A stretch of 64,000 bases of DNA from an uncultured Flavobacteriales bacterium (GTDB taxonomy: Bacteria > Bacteroidota > Bacteroidia > Flavobacteriales_D > Crocinitomicaceae), in the NCBI GenBank assembly GCA_913054135.1, contig CAJXJK010000004.1:248001-312000 (forward strand), given 5' to 3'. The notes below the pieces were generated by a model that was given only the letters and a program-made list of their open reading frames with translations, had not been told where the DNA came from and ran no database searches. The position numbers and the translations under genes were made by a program. Below, in pieces: positions 44,220 through 53,111 of this stretch (positions are counted from its first letter, which is position 1; every line of letters starts with the position of its first letter).

Positions 44220-44906
44220 GTATTCAACGATATGTTTATTCCAAAGCTCTTCGGCGTGAGTAAGAAATCCATCAGGAGCGCTAGAGAACTCTTCGCCTGC
44301 TTCAAATTCACCTCCAATATCCATCACCTTGGTTGTACCTCTTAGCGGATATTTGTCTCCGTTCTCAAGCATAATCAATTTTTGAGTTGAAGGACTAACA
44401 TCTGAAGTACAAGCTGTTCGATAAATAAAAGTAATTTCTCCAACATTATCTTCGTCAATATCCGTGAGTGTTAAAGCGTCTAATTCATGTGATAACACAA
44501 TATCAAACTCACAATCTTTAACGAAGTCAGTTGTTTCTTTTAGCAAAGTCATCTCTCCCTTTTGATTCAAGGCATAATGATAGGCATAGAGATATTGAGA
44601 ATCCATCTCTTCTCCATCCGTCACAGGATAAGCCATATCAATCTCAGTAATTGTTCTGATGAAGTAATTCGTCCCGTTTTCATCCATCCAGCTGTAAGCA
44701 TCTACAACATTACCTGCAACCTCACACTTCGAAGGAACCTCATCTAATTTAGTTAAGGTGATGTCTATGATGGCTTCTTGAACTTCTACTTCTACATTTG
44801 CTGTCGAATCATTTTCATTTTCAGTTGAATCAGTAGTTTCGGCATCTGTTGAACCTCCGCAACTTGCTAAAAGGATAACTGATAAAGGAATCAAAAGTTT
44901 TTTCAT
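44205..44906 (-). CDS. Lipoprotein, possibly M949_RS01915 family
   Basis: 233 residues; lipobox LLASC with Cys16 and then an acidic, Ser/Thr-rich linker (TDAETTDSTENENDSTANVE). The folded part has YFIRTITEI, LTLTDIDEDNVGEITFIYRT and CTSDVSPSTQKLIM, which recalls the family labelled M949_RS01915 in flavobacteria (named for a surface-polysaccharide locus; true function unsettled). Membrane-anchored periplasmic protein; no catalytic motif. Family assignment is from memory of the motif and is uncertain. Confidence 0.7.
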   Translation of the reverse strand: MKKLLIPLSVILLASCGGSTDAETTDSTENENDSTANVEVEVQEAIIDITLTKLDEVPSKCEVAGNVVDAYSWMDENGTNYFIRTITEIDMAYPVTDGEEMDSQYLYAYHYALNQKGEMTLLKETTDFVKDCEFDIVLSHELDALTLTDIDEDNVGEITFIYRTACTSDVSPSTQKLIMLENGDKYPLRGTTKVMDIGGEFEAGEEFSSAPDGFLTHAEELWNKHIVEYDFEL

Positions 44907-44986
44907 TGAGTGAGTTTTTAAGGTTAATCGGTATCCTAAAATTACAAGCTTTTATTAACTTAAGGGACAATAAAATCAATTGCTAG

Positions 44987-46888
44987 ATGAGTACACCATT
45001 TTATCAGATTAATTCCCAAGAAGCTTACGACAAAGCGTATCAAAATTCAACTCAAAACCCTGAAATGTTCTGGGAATCAATAGCTGAAACCTTCAAATGG
45101 AAGAAAAGATGGACTCAGGTATTAGAATCTGATTTCATTAAACCTGATGTTAAATGGTTCGTAAACGGAGAACTCAATATCACAGAAAACTGCATTGATA
45201 GACATCTTGAAAATCAAGGGAATAAAACCGCAATCATCTGGGAGCCGAACAATCCAAATGATGAAGTGAGATCCTACTCTTATGCTGAACTAGCTAAAGA
45301 AGTCAATAAATTTTCGAACATTTTAAAAGAAAACGGAATTACAAAAGGAGATCGCGTTTGCATTTATTTACCCATGATCCCTGAAGCGGCTTTCGCCATG
45401 TTAGCTTGCGCAAGAGTGGGTGCTATTCATTCTGTTGTATTTGCAGGATTTTCAGCCAAAGCCTTATCTGACAGAATCATTGATGCTGAAGCAAAAATGG
45501 TCATTACATCAGACGGACTGGTGAGAGGTACAAAAAAACTGTTACTAAGAAACATTGTGGCTGATGCTGTCCAAAACTGCCCTAGCATTCAAACAGTTTT
45601 GACCGTAAAACATACCGGTGATAATGTAAACACGAATCATTTAGATGTCTGGTATCATGAGGCCTACGAAAAAGCCTCAGAAGCATTTGAAGCAGAAACA
45701 ATGAATTCAGAAGATGAATTGTTTATCCTATACACCTCAGGCTCAACTGGTAAACCAAAAGGTGTTGTGCATACAACTGGAGGCTATATGGTTTACGCAG
45801 ACTACTCATTCAGAAATGTTTTTCAATATGAAGGAGATGACGTATTCTGGTGCACTGCAGATGTTGGTTGGATAACAGGCCACTCTTATATCGTATATGG
45901 TCCTTTATTAGCAGGGTCAACATGTGTGATGTTTGAAGGAATTCCTACTTACCCTGAGCCTGATCGCTTTTGGCAAGTGGTTGAAAAACACAAAGTCAAC
46001 CAATTTTACACTGCTCCTACTGCTATCAGAGCACTAATGGCATGTGGCGATCATCATGCCGATAAATATGAAATGGATTCACTTAAAGTGATTGGATCAG
46101 TTGGTGAGCCCATAAATGAAGAAGCTTGGAATTGGTACAATGAAAAAATCGGAAGAGGAAAAGCTGCCTTGGTTGATACATGGTGGCAAACCGAAACAGG
46201 AGGAATCATGATTTCGAATTTGGGTAAAATTGGAATTCACAAAGCAACCCATGCTGGATTACCATTACCAGGAATCCAACCAGTTCTCTTAACTGCTGAA
46301 GGCAAACTGATCGAAGAGAATAATCAAGAAGGCTTGCTGGCTGTCAAATTCCCATGGCCGTCAATGATAAGAACAACTTGGGGAGATCATGAAAGATGTC
46401 GTCAAGTATATTTCTCAGCATTTGAAAACCATTATTTCACAGGTGACGGAGCCAAACGAGATGAGAACGGATTGTATAGAATTATTGGAAGGGTGGATGA
46501 TGTAATTAACGTTTCAGGTCACCGTTTAGGAACAGCTGAAGTTGAAAATGCCATCAATGAACATCCTCAGGTAATCGAATCTGCTGTGGTTGGATATCCT
46601 CATGATATTAAAGGACAAGGCATTTACGCTTATGTCATTTGCTCTGAGACCGCAAGAAAGGATGATGCCATGCGAAAAGAAATGGAAGCTATTGTCTCAG
46701 ATGTTATCGGTAGAATAGCAAAGCCAGATAAAATTCAATTTGTTACTGGTTTACCTAAAACCAGATCTGGTAAAATCATGAGAAGAATACTTAGAAAAAT
46801 TGCTGACGGAACTTCAGATTCATTGGGAGATGTTTCTACTTTGCTAGACCCATCTGTAGTCGATTCAATTATTGAAGGGAAGGTTTAA
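44987..46888 (+). CDS. acs: Acetyl-CoA synthetase
   Basis: 633 residues, typical length. It makes acetyl-CoA from acetate, ATP and CoA through acetyl-AMP. Motifs: YTSGSTGKPKGVVHTTGGYM (P-loop, A3), VDTWWQTETGG (A5), YFTGDGAKRDENGLYRIIGR (A7), DDVINVSGHRLGTAEVE (A8) and KTRSGKIMRR near the end with the lysine that is reversibly acetylated. The tryptophan in WWQTETGG fits an acetate-sized pocket. It stands alone between a lipoprotein gene and a convergent small lipoprotein gene that it overlaps by 4 bp. Confidence 0.96.
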   Translation: MSTPFYQINSQEAYDKAYQNSTQNPEMFWESIAETFKWKKRWTQVLESDFIKPDVKWFVNGELNITENCIDRHLENQGNKTAIIWEPNNPNDEVRSYSYAELAKEVNKFSNILKENGITKGDRVCIYLPMIPEAAFAMLACARVGAIHSVVFAGFSAKALSDRIIDAEAKMVITSDGLVRGTKKLLLRNIVADAVQNCPSIQTVLTVKHTGDNVNTNHLDVWYHEAYEKASEAFEAETMNSEDELFILYTSGSTGKPKGVVHTTGGYMVYADYSFRNVFQYEGDDVFWCTADVGWITGHSYIVYGPLLAGSTCVMFEGIPTYPEPDRFWQVVEKHKVNQFYTAPTAIRALMACGDHHADKYEMDSLKVIGSVGEPINEEAWNWYNEKIGRGKAALVDTWWQTETGGIMISNLGKIGIHKATHAGLPLPGIQPVLLTAEGKLIEENNQEGLLAVKFPWPSMIRTTWGDHERCRQVYFSAFENHYFTGDGAKRDENGLYRIIGRVDDVINVSGHRLGTAEVENAINEHPQVIESAVVGYPHDIKGQGIYAYVICSETARKDDAMRKEMEAIVSDVIGRIAKPDKIQFVTGLPKTRSGKIMRRILRKIADGTSDSLGDVSTLLDPSVVDSIIEGKV

Positions 46889-47028
46889 TTTTCATCTTCC
46901 TCGAACTTACACATAGCACATCCACCACCTCTGTCTTCAGCATGTGGAAATTCTTCTTTCTCTTCTTCACATGAATAGATGAATGAAGCTAAGATTAGAA
47001 TAAGGAAAGTTATAGACTTTCTAGACAT
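46885..47028 (-). CDS. 47-residue cysteine-containing lipoprotein
   Basis: A short frame not picked up by length filters. Its signal sequence MSRKSITFLILILASFIYSC ends in a lipobox with Cys20. The mature part is very acidic (EEEKEEF) and has RGGGCAMCKFEEDEN, with a CxxC pair that could bind metal or form a disulphide. The ATG lies 6 nt after the alkB stop, so it is likely the second gene of that operon. The stop overlaps the convergent acs stop by 4 bp. Function unknown. Confidence 0.6.
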   Translation of the reverse strand: MSRKSITFLILILASFIYSCEEEKEEFPHAEDRGGGCAMCKFEEDEN

Positions 47029-47034
47029 AAATTA

Positions 47035-47640
47035 TTAGGTATTATCAATCGTTCTAAAGGTCAAATTAATTCTAGGAGTAAGCACTTTCCTTGTAGGCGG
47101 CAATCTGTGCAACCAATTCTCTTGCGTTCTTCCTTTCATCACCAACAAACTTCCTTTCTCTAAATATACGTCCACTTTTTGTTTGGTAGATTTATGTTTG
47201 AAGGCAAACTTACGCTCTGCTCCTAAGCTCAATGAACCAATAGCGCCATGTCTTTTCAAATCTTTCTCTCCATCACTGTGCCACGCCATCCCCTCTTCAC
47301 CCGAGTGATATAGATTAAGCAAACAGGAGTTATAAGTTTCACCAGATTCTTTTTCGCACAGCTCTTTCAATTCTAATAATTCTTTGGTCCAAGGCAAGGC
47401 CGATTTGGTCGTGTTCGAATAAGTATAGTTAAAGGACTCTTCGCCATACCAAGCCACTTTTCTCTTAGTGATTATCAATTTTCCAAAGATGTTTGCTTGA
47501 TCATTCATCCACTCAATGTCGTTCAATAAGGAATTAAAATAATGTTGAGCATCACTCAAACTCATAATTGGTCCGTGATATTCTGCTTCACCATCAAAGG
47601 GCAATATGTTCTTAGAAGTACTGAACAAGTCCACTATCAC
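47035..47640 (-). CDS. AlkB-type 2-oxoglutarate/Fe(II) DNA repair dioxygenase
   Basis: 201 residues, as in AlkB/ALKBH2-like proteins. It oxidatively removes alkyl groups from DNA or RNA bases. Motifs: MAWHSDGEKD (HxD iron ligands), WLHRLPP (second His), RINLTFR (2-oxoglutarate arginines), and a substrate lid with VAWYGEESFNYTYS. The start is GTG; an in-frame stop lies four codons upstream, and a second GTG two codons in is possible. It is followed after 6 nt by a tiny lipoprotein gene. Confidence 0.92.
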   Translation of the reverse strand: MIVDLFSTSKNILPFDGEAEYHGPIMSLSDAQHYFNSLLNDIEWMNDQANIFGKLIITKRKVAWYGEESFNYTYSNTTKSALPWTKELLELKELCEKESGETYNSCLLNLYHSGEEGMAWHSDGEKDLKRHGAIGSLSLGAERKFAFKHKSTKQKVDVYLEKGSLLVMKGRTQENWLHRLPPTRKVLTPRINLTFRTIDNT

Positions 47641-47697
47641 GAATATATCAACTTAAACACCATATAATTTCATTAACTTCAAATTAAATACTTTTCA

Positions 47698-50600
47698 ATG
47701 AGAGCAATCATCTTAATTTCAGCACTTCTGAACTGTGCTGGCTTATTTGCACAAGGCTTCAATAAGCTCTCTGAAAAAGAATCAGGCATTGAATTCACCA
47801 ACTCAATCTATGAAGATGATACCATTAATGGATTGAGCTATCTATATCTCTACAATGGCGGTGGTGTCGCTATCGGAGACATTAACAATGACGGATTAGA
47901 GGATGTTTATTTCACAGGAAACCAAGTGGACGATAAGCTCTACTTAAATCAAGGAAACCTAAAGTTTAAAGACGTCACGAAAAAGTATTTCAAAAAACAA
48001 AAGTTTGATTTTCATACGGGGGCAACAATGGTTGACATCAACAATGATGGCTGGCTTGACATCTATGTTTCTGCCGCCGGATATGCTTATAATGGCGAAG
48101 ACAGAAGAAATAAGATGTTCATTAATAAGGGAGGAAAAAAATTCGTTGATGAAGCAGCATCTATGGGTTTAGATGATTCTTTGAATACTACCCAGGCCGC
48201 TTTTTTTGACGCAGATAATGATGGAGATCTAGATGTTTACCTTCTTAATCACGTGTACCTCAGAAAAAATACCCAATACTTTTTTGAATTAAATAAAATG
48301 CGCAAGTATCCTGGCCACGATAAACTACTCATAAATGAGAATGGTAAGTTCACAGATAAATCAAAAGATTGGGGTATTAGCTCTCCTGGATATGGTCAAG
48401 GAATTGTCGTTTCGGATTTTAATCAAGATGGATGGCAAGACATCTATGTAGCCAATGACTTTGAAGATGCCGATAGGTTATACATGAATACCGGTAAGGA
48501 AAAGTTTAATGATGAATTAAAATCTAAGACTATGCACCTTCCATTATTCTCAATGGGCGCAGATGCCGGAGACATCAATAATGATGGACTCATGGATTTA
48601 ATGACTGTTGATATGGCTAACGCCGACCATGTGAAATCAAAAAAGAACATGGGCGGCATGAGCTCAGAGAATTTTTGGAAGCTGGTAAACAATGATCAAC
48701 ATTATCAATACATGTATAATGCTCTTCAACTCAATCTTGGGCACAAGTTCATAGATATCGGACAGATGTCGGGAATGAGTAAAACAGATTGGTCGTGGTC
48801 TCCCCTATTTGCCGACTTTGATAATGATGGTTTTCAAGATTTATACGTTTCTAATGGTTACCTAAGGGATTTGAGAGACAATGATTTCACGATAAAATAT
48901 GATCGCGGAATTCAAATTTCAAAAGAGTTTAAATCATTTGATGAGATTAAAGAGTTGATTCCAACTTCTAAAACTCACAACTACATCTATCAAAATAATG
49001 GTGACTTAACCTTTGATAAAAAGAGCAATGAATGGGGACTTGAAGAGCTAATTAATGTGAACGGCGCAGCATATGCTGATTTAGATAATGACGGCGACTT
49101 AGATTTGGTTTGTAATGCAAGTGATGAGGCATCACTTATCATGGAGAACGTTAATGACCACAATCATTACCTAAAAATAAAGCTCATCAATAAAAACCCG
49201 AATCAAACAGTTATAGGCAGCCGTGTTGAGATCTATATAGATGACAAATCCCAAGTAAGAGAAATTCAATCCTGTCGCGGTTTTCAATCATCAAGTTCTC
49301 AGATTGTTCATTTTGGCATTGGAATAAACAAGCAAATTGACTCTATAATTGTAAGGCATCAGGGAGTTGTGGTTTTTAAAAAAGAATGGATGTATCCTCA
49401 AAGAATTTTTGAAATTGACCTCTCGAATGCTGACCTCTCGAAAACAAAAAGTTTCGCAGAAAACAAAGAAATTCTAGCACAAACGGATGTTCCTGGCTTA
49501 TCTGCAAGACATGTAGACTTTAGCTATGACGATTTTGAGAAAGAAGTATTACTTCCACACAAAATGTCTCAAATTGGTCCTATTATAAATGTGGACGACA
49601 TAAATGATGATGGATTAGATGACCTGTACATGCCAGCTGCTAAGGGGTCTAATGGCTATCTCTTCATTCAAGATAGTCTTGGGAAATTCAATAAGAAAAC
49701 ACTTGGCTTATTTAAAACAAATTTTCTGTCTGAAGAAATTTCATCTACTTTCATTGATGCCGACAATGATGGTGACCAGGACATATATGTATGTATGGGC
49801 AGTAACGAAGCTCCTAACAAAGATGCCTCTTACCAAGATCAACTTTTTATAAATGACGGAAAGGAGAATTTCGTATTGTCCAACGGCTTACTTCCAGAAT
49901 TAAATTTAAGTGGACAAAAAGTGATTGTCAAAGATTTAAATTCAGATGGATGGCTTGACCTTGTTGTTTTCGGAAGGCAAACACCTGAAGCCTACCCTAG
50001 CCCACCAAATTCTCACATCTTAATAAACAATGAAGGAAAGTTTGAAGATCAAACGGCGAGCATTGCTCCTGGATTTGAAGAATTGGGAATGGTCACTGAT
50101 GCCATCTTCTCAAACATAGATGATGATTCTGCCGAAGAGTTAATAATTGTAGGTGAATGGATGCCTGTCACCATCTTTGACTGGCAAAATAATGTGCTCA
50201 AGAACACAACAACCGAAATGGGATTAGATCAAACTGTTGGTTGGTGGAATACCATTGAATATTACAAAGAAGAAAATGGAGCAGCTGTTTTTATGCTTGG
50301 CAACTTAGGGTTGAACAACAAATATCATCCATCTATTGACAAGCCACTTCACGTTTACATGGCTGATTTTGATGATAACGGGACCAACGATATTGTGCTC
50401 GCAAAATCACAGAACGACATCCTATATCCAGTTAGAGGTCGTCAATGTAGTTCTCAACAAATGCCTTTTGTTGCTCAAAAGTTTTCAAACTATGATTTAT
50501 TCGCCAAGGCAGACGTAGAAGACATCTACACTCAAGAGAAACTTGATTCGGCATTACAGATTGAACTGCACACCTTTGCCAATTCACTTCTTAAAATTGA

Positions 50601-50922
50601 TAAAGATGTATCAATGGTATTTGAACTCCCTGAAGTTTTTCAAACCGGACCAATAAATCAATTCTTAATTGACGATTTTAATGCAGATGGTTCAATAGAT
50701 ATCTTTTCCTTCGGAAATAAATTTGAAGCTGAAATTGAAACGATTCGCTATGATGGCAATCCATCTTTGTTCTTGGATGGAAATTCTCCTTTCTACGAAG
50801 CTGAAATGCTAGGAATCATTGAAAACATCAAATCAGCAGACACCATCACCATCATTGGTGAAACCTATATTCTTTTAGGAATCAACAACTCTGAAATGAA
50901 GGTTCTTAAGATCAAATTGTGA
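47698..50922 (+). CDS. CRTAC1-like exported protein with FG-GAP/VCBS repeats and UnbV/ASPIC domain
   Basis: 1074 residues, signal peptide MRAIILISALLNCAGLFAQ. The chain has many calcium-binding FG-GAP repeats (DINNDGLEDVYF, DINNDGWLDIYV, DADNDGDLDVYL, DFNQDGWQDIYV, DLDNDGDLDLV), forming one propeller. An UnbV/ASPIC domain comes next (GSRVEIYIDD ... SCRGFQSSSSQIVHFGIG, ~500-570), then a second propeller. There is no T9SS sorting domain at the C-terminus, so it may be periplasmic or outer-membrane associated. Such genes often occur in glycan or SusCD-type contexts, but none is present here. Binding role inferred. Confidence 0.86.
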   Translation: MRAIILISALLNCAGLFAQGFNKLSEKESGIEFTNSIYEDDTINGLSYLYLYNGGGVAIGDINNDGLEDVYFTGNQVDDKLYLNQGNLKFKDVTKKYFKKQKFDFHTGATMVDINNDGWLDIYVSAAGYAYNGEDRRNKMFINKGGKKFVDEAASMGLDDSLNTTQAAFFDADNDGDLDVYLLNHVYLRKNTQYFFELNKMRKYPGHDKLLINENGKFTDKSKDWGISSPGYGQGIVVSDFNQDGWQDIYVANDFEDADRLYMNTGKEKFNDELKSKTMHLPLFSMGADAGDINNDGLMDLMTVDMANADHVKSKKNMGGMSSENFWKLVNNDQHYQYMYNALQLNLGHKFIDIGQMSGMSKTDWSWSPLFADFDNDGFQDLYVSNGYLRDLRDNDFTIKYDRGIQISKEFKSFDEIKELIPTSKTHNYIYQNNGDLTFDKKSNEWGLEELINVNGAAYADLDNDGDLDLVCNASDEASLIMENVNDHNHYLKIKLINKNPNQTVIGSRVEIYIDDKSQVREIQSCRGFQSSSSQIVHFGIGINKQIDSIIVRHQGVVVFKKEWMYPQRIFEIDLSNADLSKTKSFAENKEILAQTDVPGLSARHVDFSYDDFEKEVLLPHKMSQIGPIINVDDINDDGLDDLYMPAAKGSNGYLFIQDSLGKFNKKTLGLFKTNFLSEEISSTFIDADNDGDQDIYVCMGSNEAPNKDASYQDQLFINDGKENFVLSNGLLPELNLSGQKVIVKDLNSDGWLDLVVFGRQTPEAYPSPPNSHILINNEGKFEDQTASIAPGFEELGMVTDAIFSNIDDDSAEELIIVGEWMPVTIFDWQNNVLKNTTTEMGLDQTVGWWNTIEYYKEENGAAVFMLGNLGLNNKYHPSIDKPLHVYMADFDDNGTNDIVLAKSQNDILYPVRGRQCSSQQMPFVAQKFSNYDLFAKADVEDIYTQEKLDSALQIELHTFANSLLKIDKDVSMVFELPEVFQTGPINQFLIDDFNADGSIDIFSFGNKFEAEIETIRYDGNPSLFLDGNSPFYEAEMLGIIENIKSADTITIIGETYILLGINNSEMKVLKIKL

Positions 50923-50956
50923 TCCATTCTAAAGAGAGGATTTGAAAAATATTTAA

Positions 50957-50978
50957 TTTATTTACCATGGTAAATAAA
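50957..50978. promoter_or_regulatory. 22-bp palindromic operator candidate before the second MarR gene
   Basis: The core TTTACCATGGTAAA lies in a perfect 22-bp palindrome centred at 50967/50968. It covers the -33 region of the MarR promoter and ends 22 nt before the start codon. The same core recurs before the DoxX-like gene. Confidence 0.65.
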
Positions 50979-50985
50979 ATTTATA

Positions 50986-50993
50986 TACCTTTG
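50986..50993 (+). promoter_or_regulatory. -7 box of the second MarR gene
   Basis: TACCTTTG matches TAnnTTTG exactly and is 7 nt before the ATG, predicting a leader of about 3-4 nt, i.e. an almost leaderless mRNA. The -33 position falls within the palindrome. Confidence 0.6.
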
Positions 50994-51000
50994 ATTTCAA

Positions 51001-51450
51001 ATGGGAAAAATTGACAAAGAAATGGACACAAAGTTTCCGAACGACAAGATTCGTTTGCTAGCTAATATTGTGTACACCAGTCAATGGATCAGAGGAAATT
51101 TTGAAAAGTCAATCAAGCCCTATAAACTGAGTTCGCCTCAATTCAATGTTTTAAGAATTTTAAGAGGTGCAGGTGAATGGCTGAACATGAACCAGGTGAG
51201 AGAGAGAATGGTAGAGAAGTCACCAAATACAACCAGACTTTGCGATAAATTGATTGAAAAAGAGTTGATTGAAAGACGCAGATGTGACGAAGACCGCCGA
51301 GTAGTGTTCTTGCAAATATCTGAGGGTGGATTAAAATTGCTAGCTGACATAGATAAAACCAATGATGGCTCACAAATGAAATTTATAGAGAATATAACTG
51401 AAAAAGAAGCCAAGATGATGAGTGACTTAATAGATAAACTCAGAGGTTAA
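51001..51450 (+). CDS. MarR-family transcriptional regulator
   Basis: 149 residues. The winged helix runs ~45-115: MNQVRERMVEKSPNTTRLCDKL as recognition region and ERRRCDEDRRVVFLQISEGG as wing, with the DxRR motif of MarR proteins. The N-terminal and C-terminal helices form the dimer. Its own promoter is covered by a 22-bp palindrome, and a similar one lies before the adjacent DoxX-like gene, so it probably represses both itself and that gene. An in-frame ATG seven codons later is an alternative start. Confidence 0.9.
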   Translation: MGKIDKEMDTKFPNDKIRLLANIVYTSQWIRGNFEKSIKPYKLSSPQFNVLRILRGAGEWLNMNQVRERMVEKSPNTTRLCDKLIEKELIERRRCDEDRRVVFLQISEGGLKLLADIDKTNDGSQMKFIENITEKEAKMMSDLIDKLRG

Positions 51451-51469
51451 AAAAAATTTAAACTAAAAC

Positions 51470-51496
51470 TTACCATGGTAAATTTTACCACGGTTA
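51470..51496. promoter_or_regulatory. Tandem operator half-sites upstream of the DoxX-like gene
   Basis: TTACCATGGTAA (51470-51481, perfect palindrome) and TTACCACGGTTA (51485-51496, 10 of 12 identical) have centres 15 bp apart. The first shares its 12-bp core with the palindrome before the MarR gene. The pair ends about 25 nt before the DoxX-like start. Confidence 0.6.
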
Positions 51497-51521
51497 CTAA
51501 CAAATACCTAAACCAATAAAA

Positions 51522-51896
51522 ATGAAAAATAAAAAAACAGTAAAAATCATGTTCTGGATTGTAACAGGATTAATGAGTGCTATGCTATTAATGGGTGTAT
51601 CAATGTATATTCTAAAAACAGATGAAATGAAATTGCAATTCTTGAGTCTGGGATTCCCTGCCTTTCTGATCTATATACTTATGGTGGCTAAGCCGTTAGC
51701 ATTAATAGCCATCTGGACTAATAAGATTAAAAGTATAGCCGAGTGGGCCTATGCAGGATTGACTTTCAACTTACTATTGGCTGTTGCTGCTCATCTAAAT
51801 GTAGAAGATGGAGAACAATATGGGGCAATTATGGTGCTCGTACTCTTAGGTATTTCTTATTTCTTATATAAGAAGAAAGAGAGCCTAGCAGACTAA
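51522..51896 (+). CDS. DoxX-like membrane protein
   Basis: 124 residues with four membrane helices (VTGLMSAMLLMGVSMYIL, then helices near 45-60, 72-90 and 100-118) and a lysine-rich end, matching the DoxX-like family of small membrane proteins. Functions of the family are poorly known; some are linked to respiratory or redox stress. It follows the MarR gene by 71 bp, with MarR-type palindromes in the gap, so it is the likely regulated target. Confidence 0.75.
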   Translation: MKNKKTVKIMFWIVTGLMSAMLLMGVSMYILKTDEMKLQFLSLGFPAFLIYILMVAKPLALIAIWTNKIKSIAEWAYAGLTFNLLLAVAAHLNVEDGEQYGAIMVLVLLGISYFLYKKKESLAD

Positions 51897-51908
51897 TCAA
51901 AAACATAA

Positions 51909-51949
51909 ATTAAACTTCGTGACTTATAAAATGAGTCGTGAAGTTTAAT
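51909..51949. terminator. Hairpin after the DoxX-like gene
   Basis: ATTAAACTTC and GAAGTTTAAT with further GACT/AGTC pairing and two G-U pairs form a 16-bp stem with a 9-nt loop. It stands 12 nt after the DoxX-like stop and is followed by TTACTTTT. Probably a terminator, though the T-run is broken. Confidence 0.5.
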
Positions 51950-51971
51950 TACTTTTAATAAAAAATACAGC

Positions 51972-53018
51972 ATGTACATACAAAGACGATTCCCCTTTAA
52001 AAGCGTTATCAATTGGACAAAAAGAGAGTTAATCTTCTTTACGATCTTCGCAACATTAGTTACCACGGCATATGTCGTTTTAGATATAAAATGGCTTCAA
52101 GTTCCTTTAGGAATTGTGGCAATTATTGGTACGGCTGTTGCCTTTATGGTAGGTTTCCAAAACAATGCAGCCTATGACAGAATTTGGGAGGCGCGTAAAA
52201 TATGGGGCGGAATCGTAAACGTCTCTCGTACTTTTATCATTACTGTGAAAGACAGCTTCTATGTGCATAATAAGGAGGCTACTAAGGATGAATCTGCTGA
52301 ATTAAAGATTGTAACCGACAGACATATTGCTTGGCTTACAGCCTTAAGATATGCAATGAGAGCAAAAAAGTCATGGGAAACTGATTACAATGCAATGAAA
52401 AAGAAAGGGTTCACATATAATGTTCCCGAAGAAAACTCACCAATCGAAGATGAGTTAAAACCATATTTATCTGAGAAAGAATTTGAATATGTAATGAAAC
52501 ATGCCAATAAGCCAAATGCTGTCATCAGCCTTCAATCTCAGCACTTAAGAAAAATGGCAGATCAAGGAAAGGTGTGGGACTTTTCTCTTCTTGAAATGCA
52601 AGGTATGTTGCAAGAAATGACTGCTCTTCAAGGTAAATCTGAAAGAATTAAAAACTTCCCTTACCCGAAGCAATACGGTAGTATTGGATATCATTTCGTG
52701 CACATCTTTATGTGGTTACTGCCTTTTGCCGTGGTACCAGCTTTCGCTACAGTGGGGAAAGATATGGTGGACCATTATCCAAGAATGGCAGAGCATTTTG
52801 TTTGGTTTAATATTCCGTTTACTGTCATAGTAATCTGGGTATTCAACACTATGCTGCGAATAGGGTTAGCAGGTGAAAATCCATTTGAAGGCTCTCCTAA
52901 TGATGTTCCTATTTCAAATATTTCAAGAGGAATTACGAGAGATATTTTGGAGATTATAGATGAAGACCCTGAAAACATGCCGGCTCCATTTGAGAACCCG
53001 AATGACATTCAGATGTAG
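51972..53018 (+). CDS. Bestrophin-family ion channel
   Basis: 348 residues. The N-terminal part FQNNAAYDRIWEARKIWGG and the membrane helices around residues 30-75 and 245-300 fit the bestrophin/UPF0187 family, whose bacterial members form pentameric ion channels. The C-terminus is acidic (EIIDEDPENMPAP), a usual feature. It begins just after the hairpin downstream of the DoxX-like gene, so it is likely a separate unit. Ion selectivity cannot be judged. Confidence 0.85.
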   Translation: MYIQRRFPFKSVINWTKRELIFFTIFATLVTTAYVVLDIKWLQVPLGIVAIIGTAVAFMVGFQNNAAYDRIWEARKIWGGIVNVSRTFIITVKDSFYVHNKEATKDESAELKIVTDRHIAWLTALRYAMRAKKSWETDYNAMKKKGFTYNVPEENSPIEDELKPYLSEKEFEYVMKHANKPNAVISLQSQHLRKMADQGKVWDFSLLEMQGMLQEMTALQGKSERIKNFPYPKQYGSIGYHFVHIFMWLLPFAVVPAFATVGKDMVDHYPRMAEHFVWFNIPFTVIVIWVFNTMLRIGLAGENPFEGSPNDVPISNISRGITRDILEIIDEDPENMPAPFENPNDIQM

Positions 53019-53111
53019 GCTAAGAAGTTTATTTTTATGATGAGCGAGGACTTGGGAAGTGCGACAGAGGCTAAAGCTACATCCTGCGGTTTTATTACGA
53101 AGTTGAACCAT

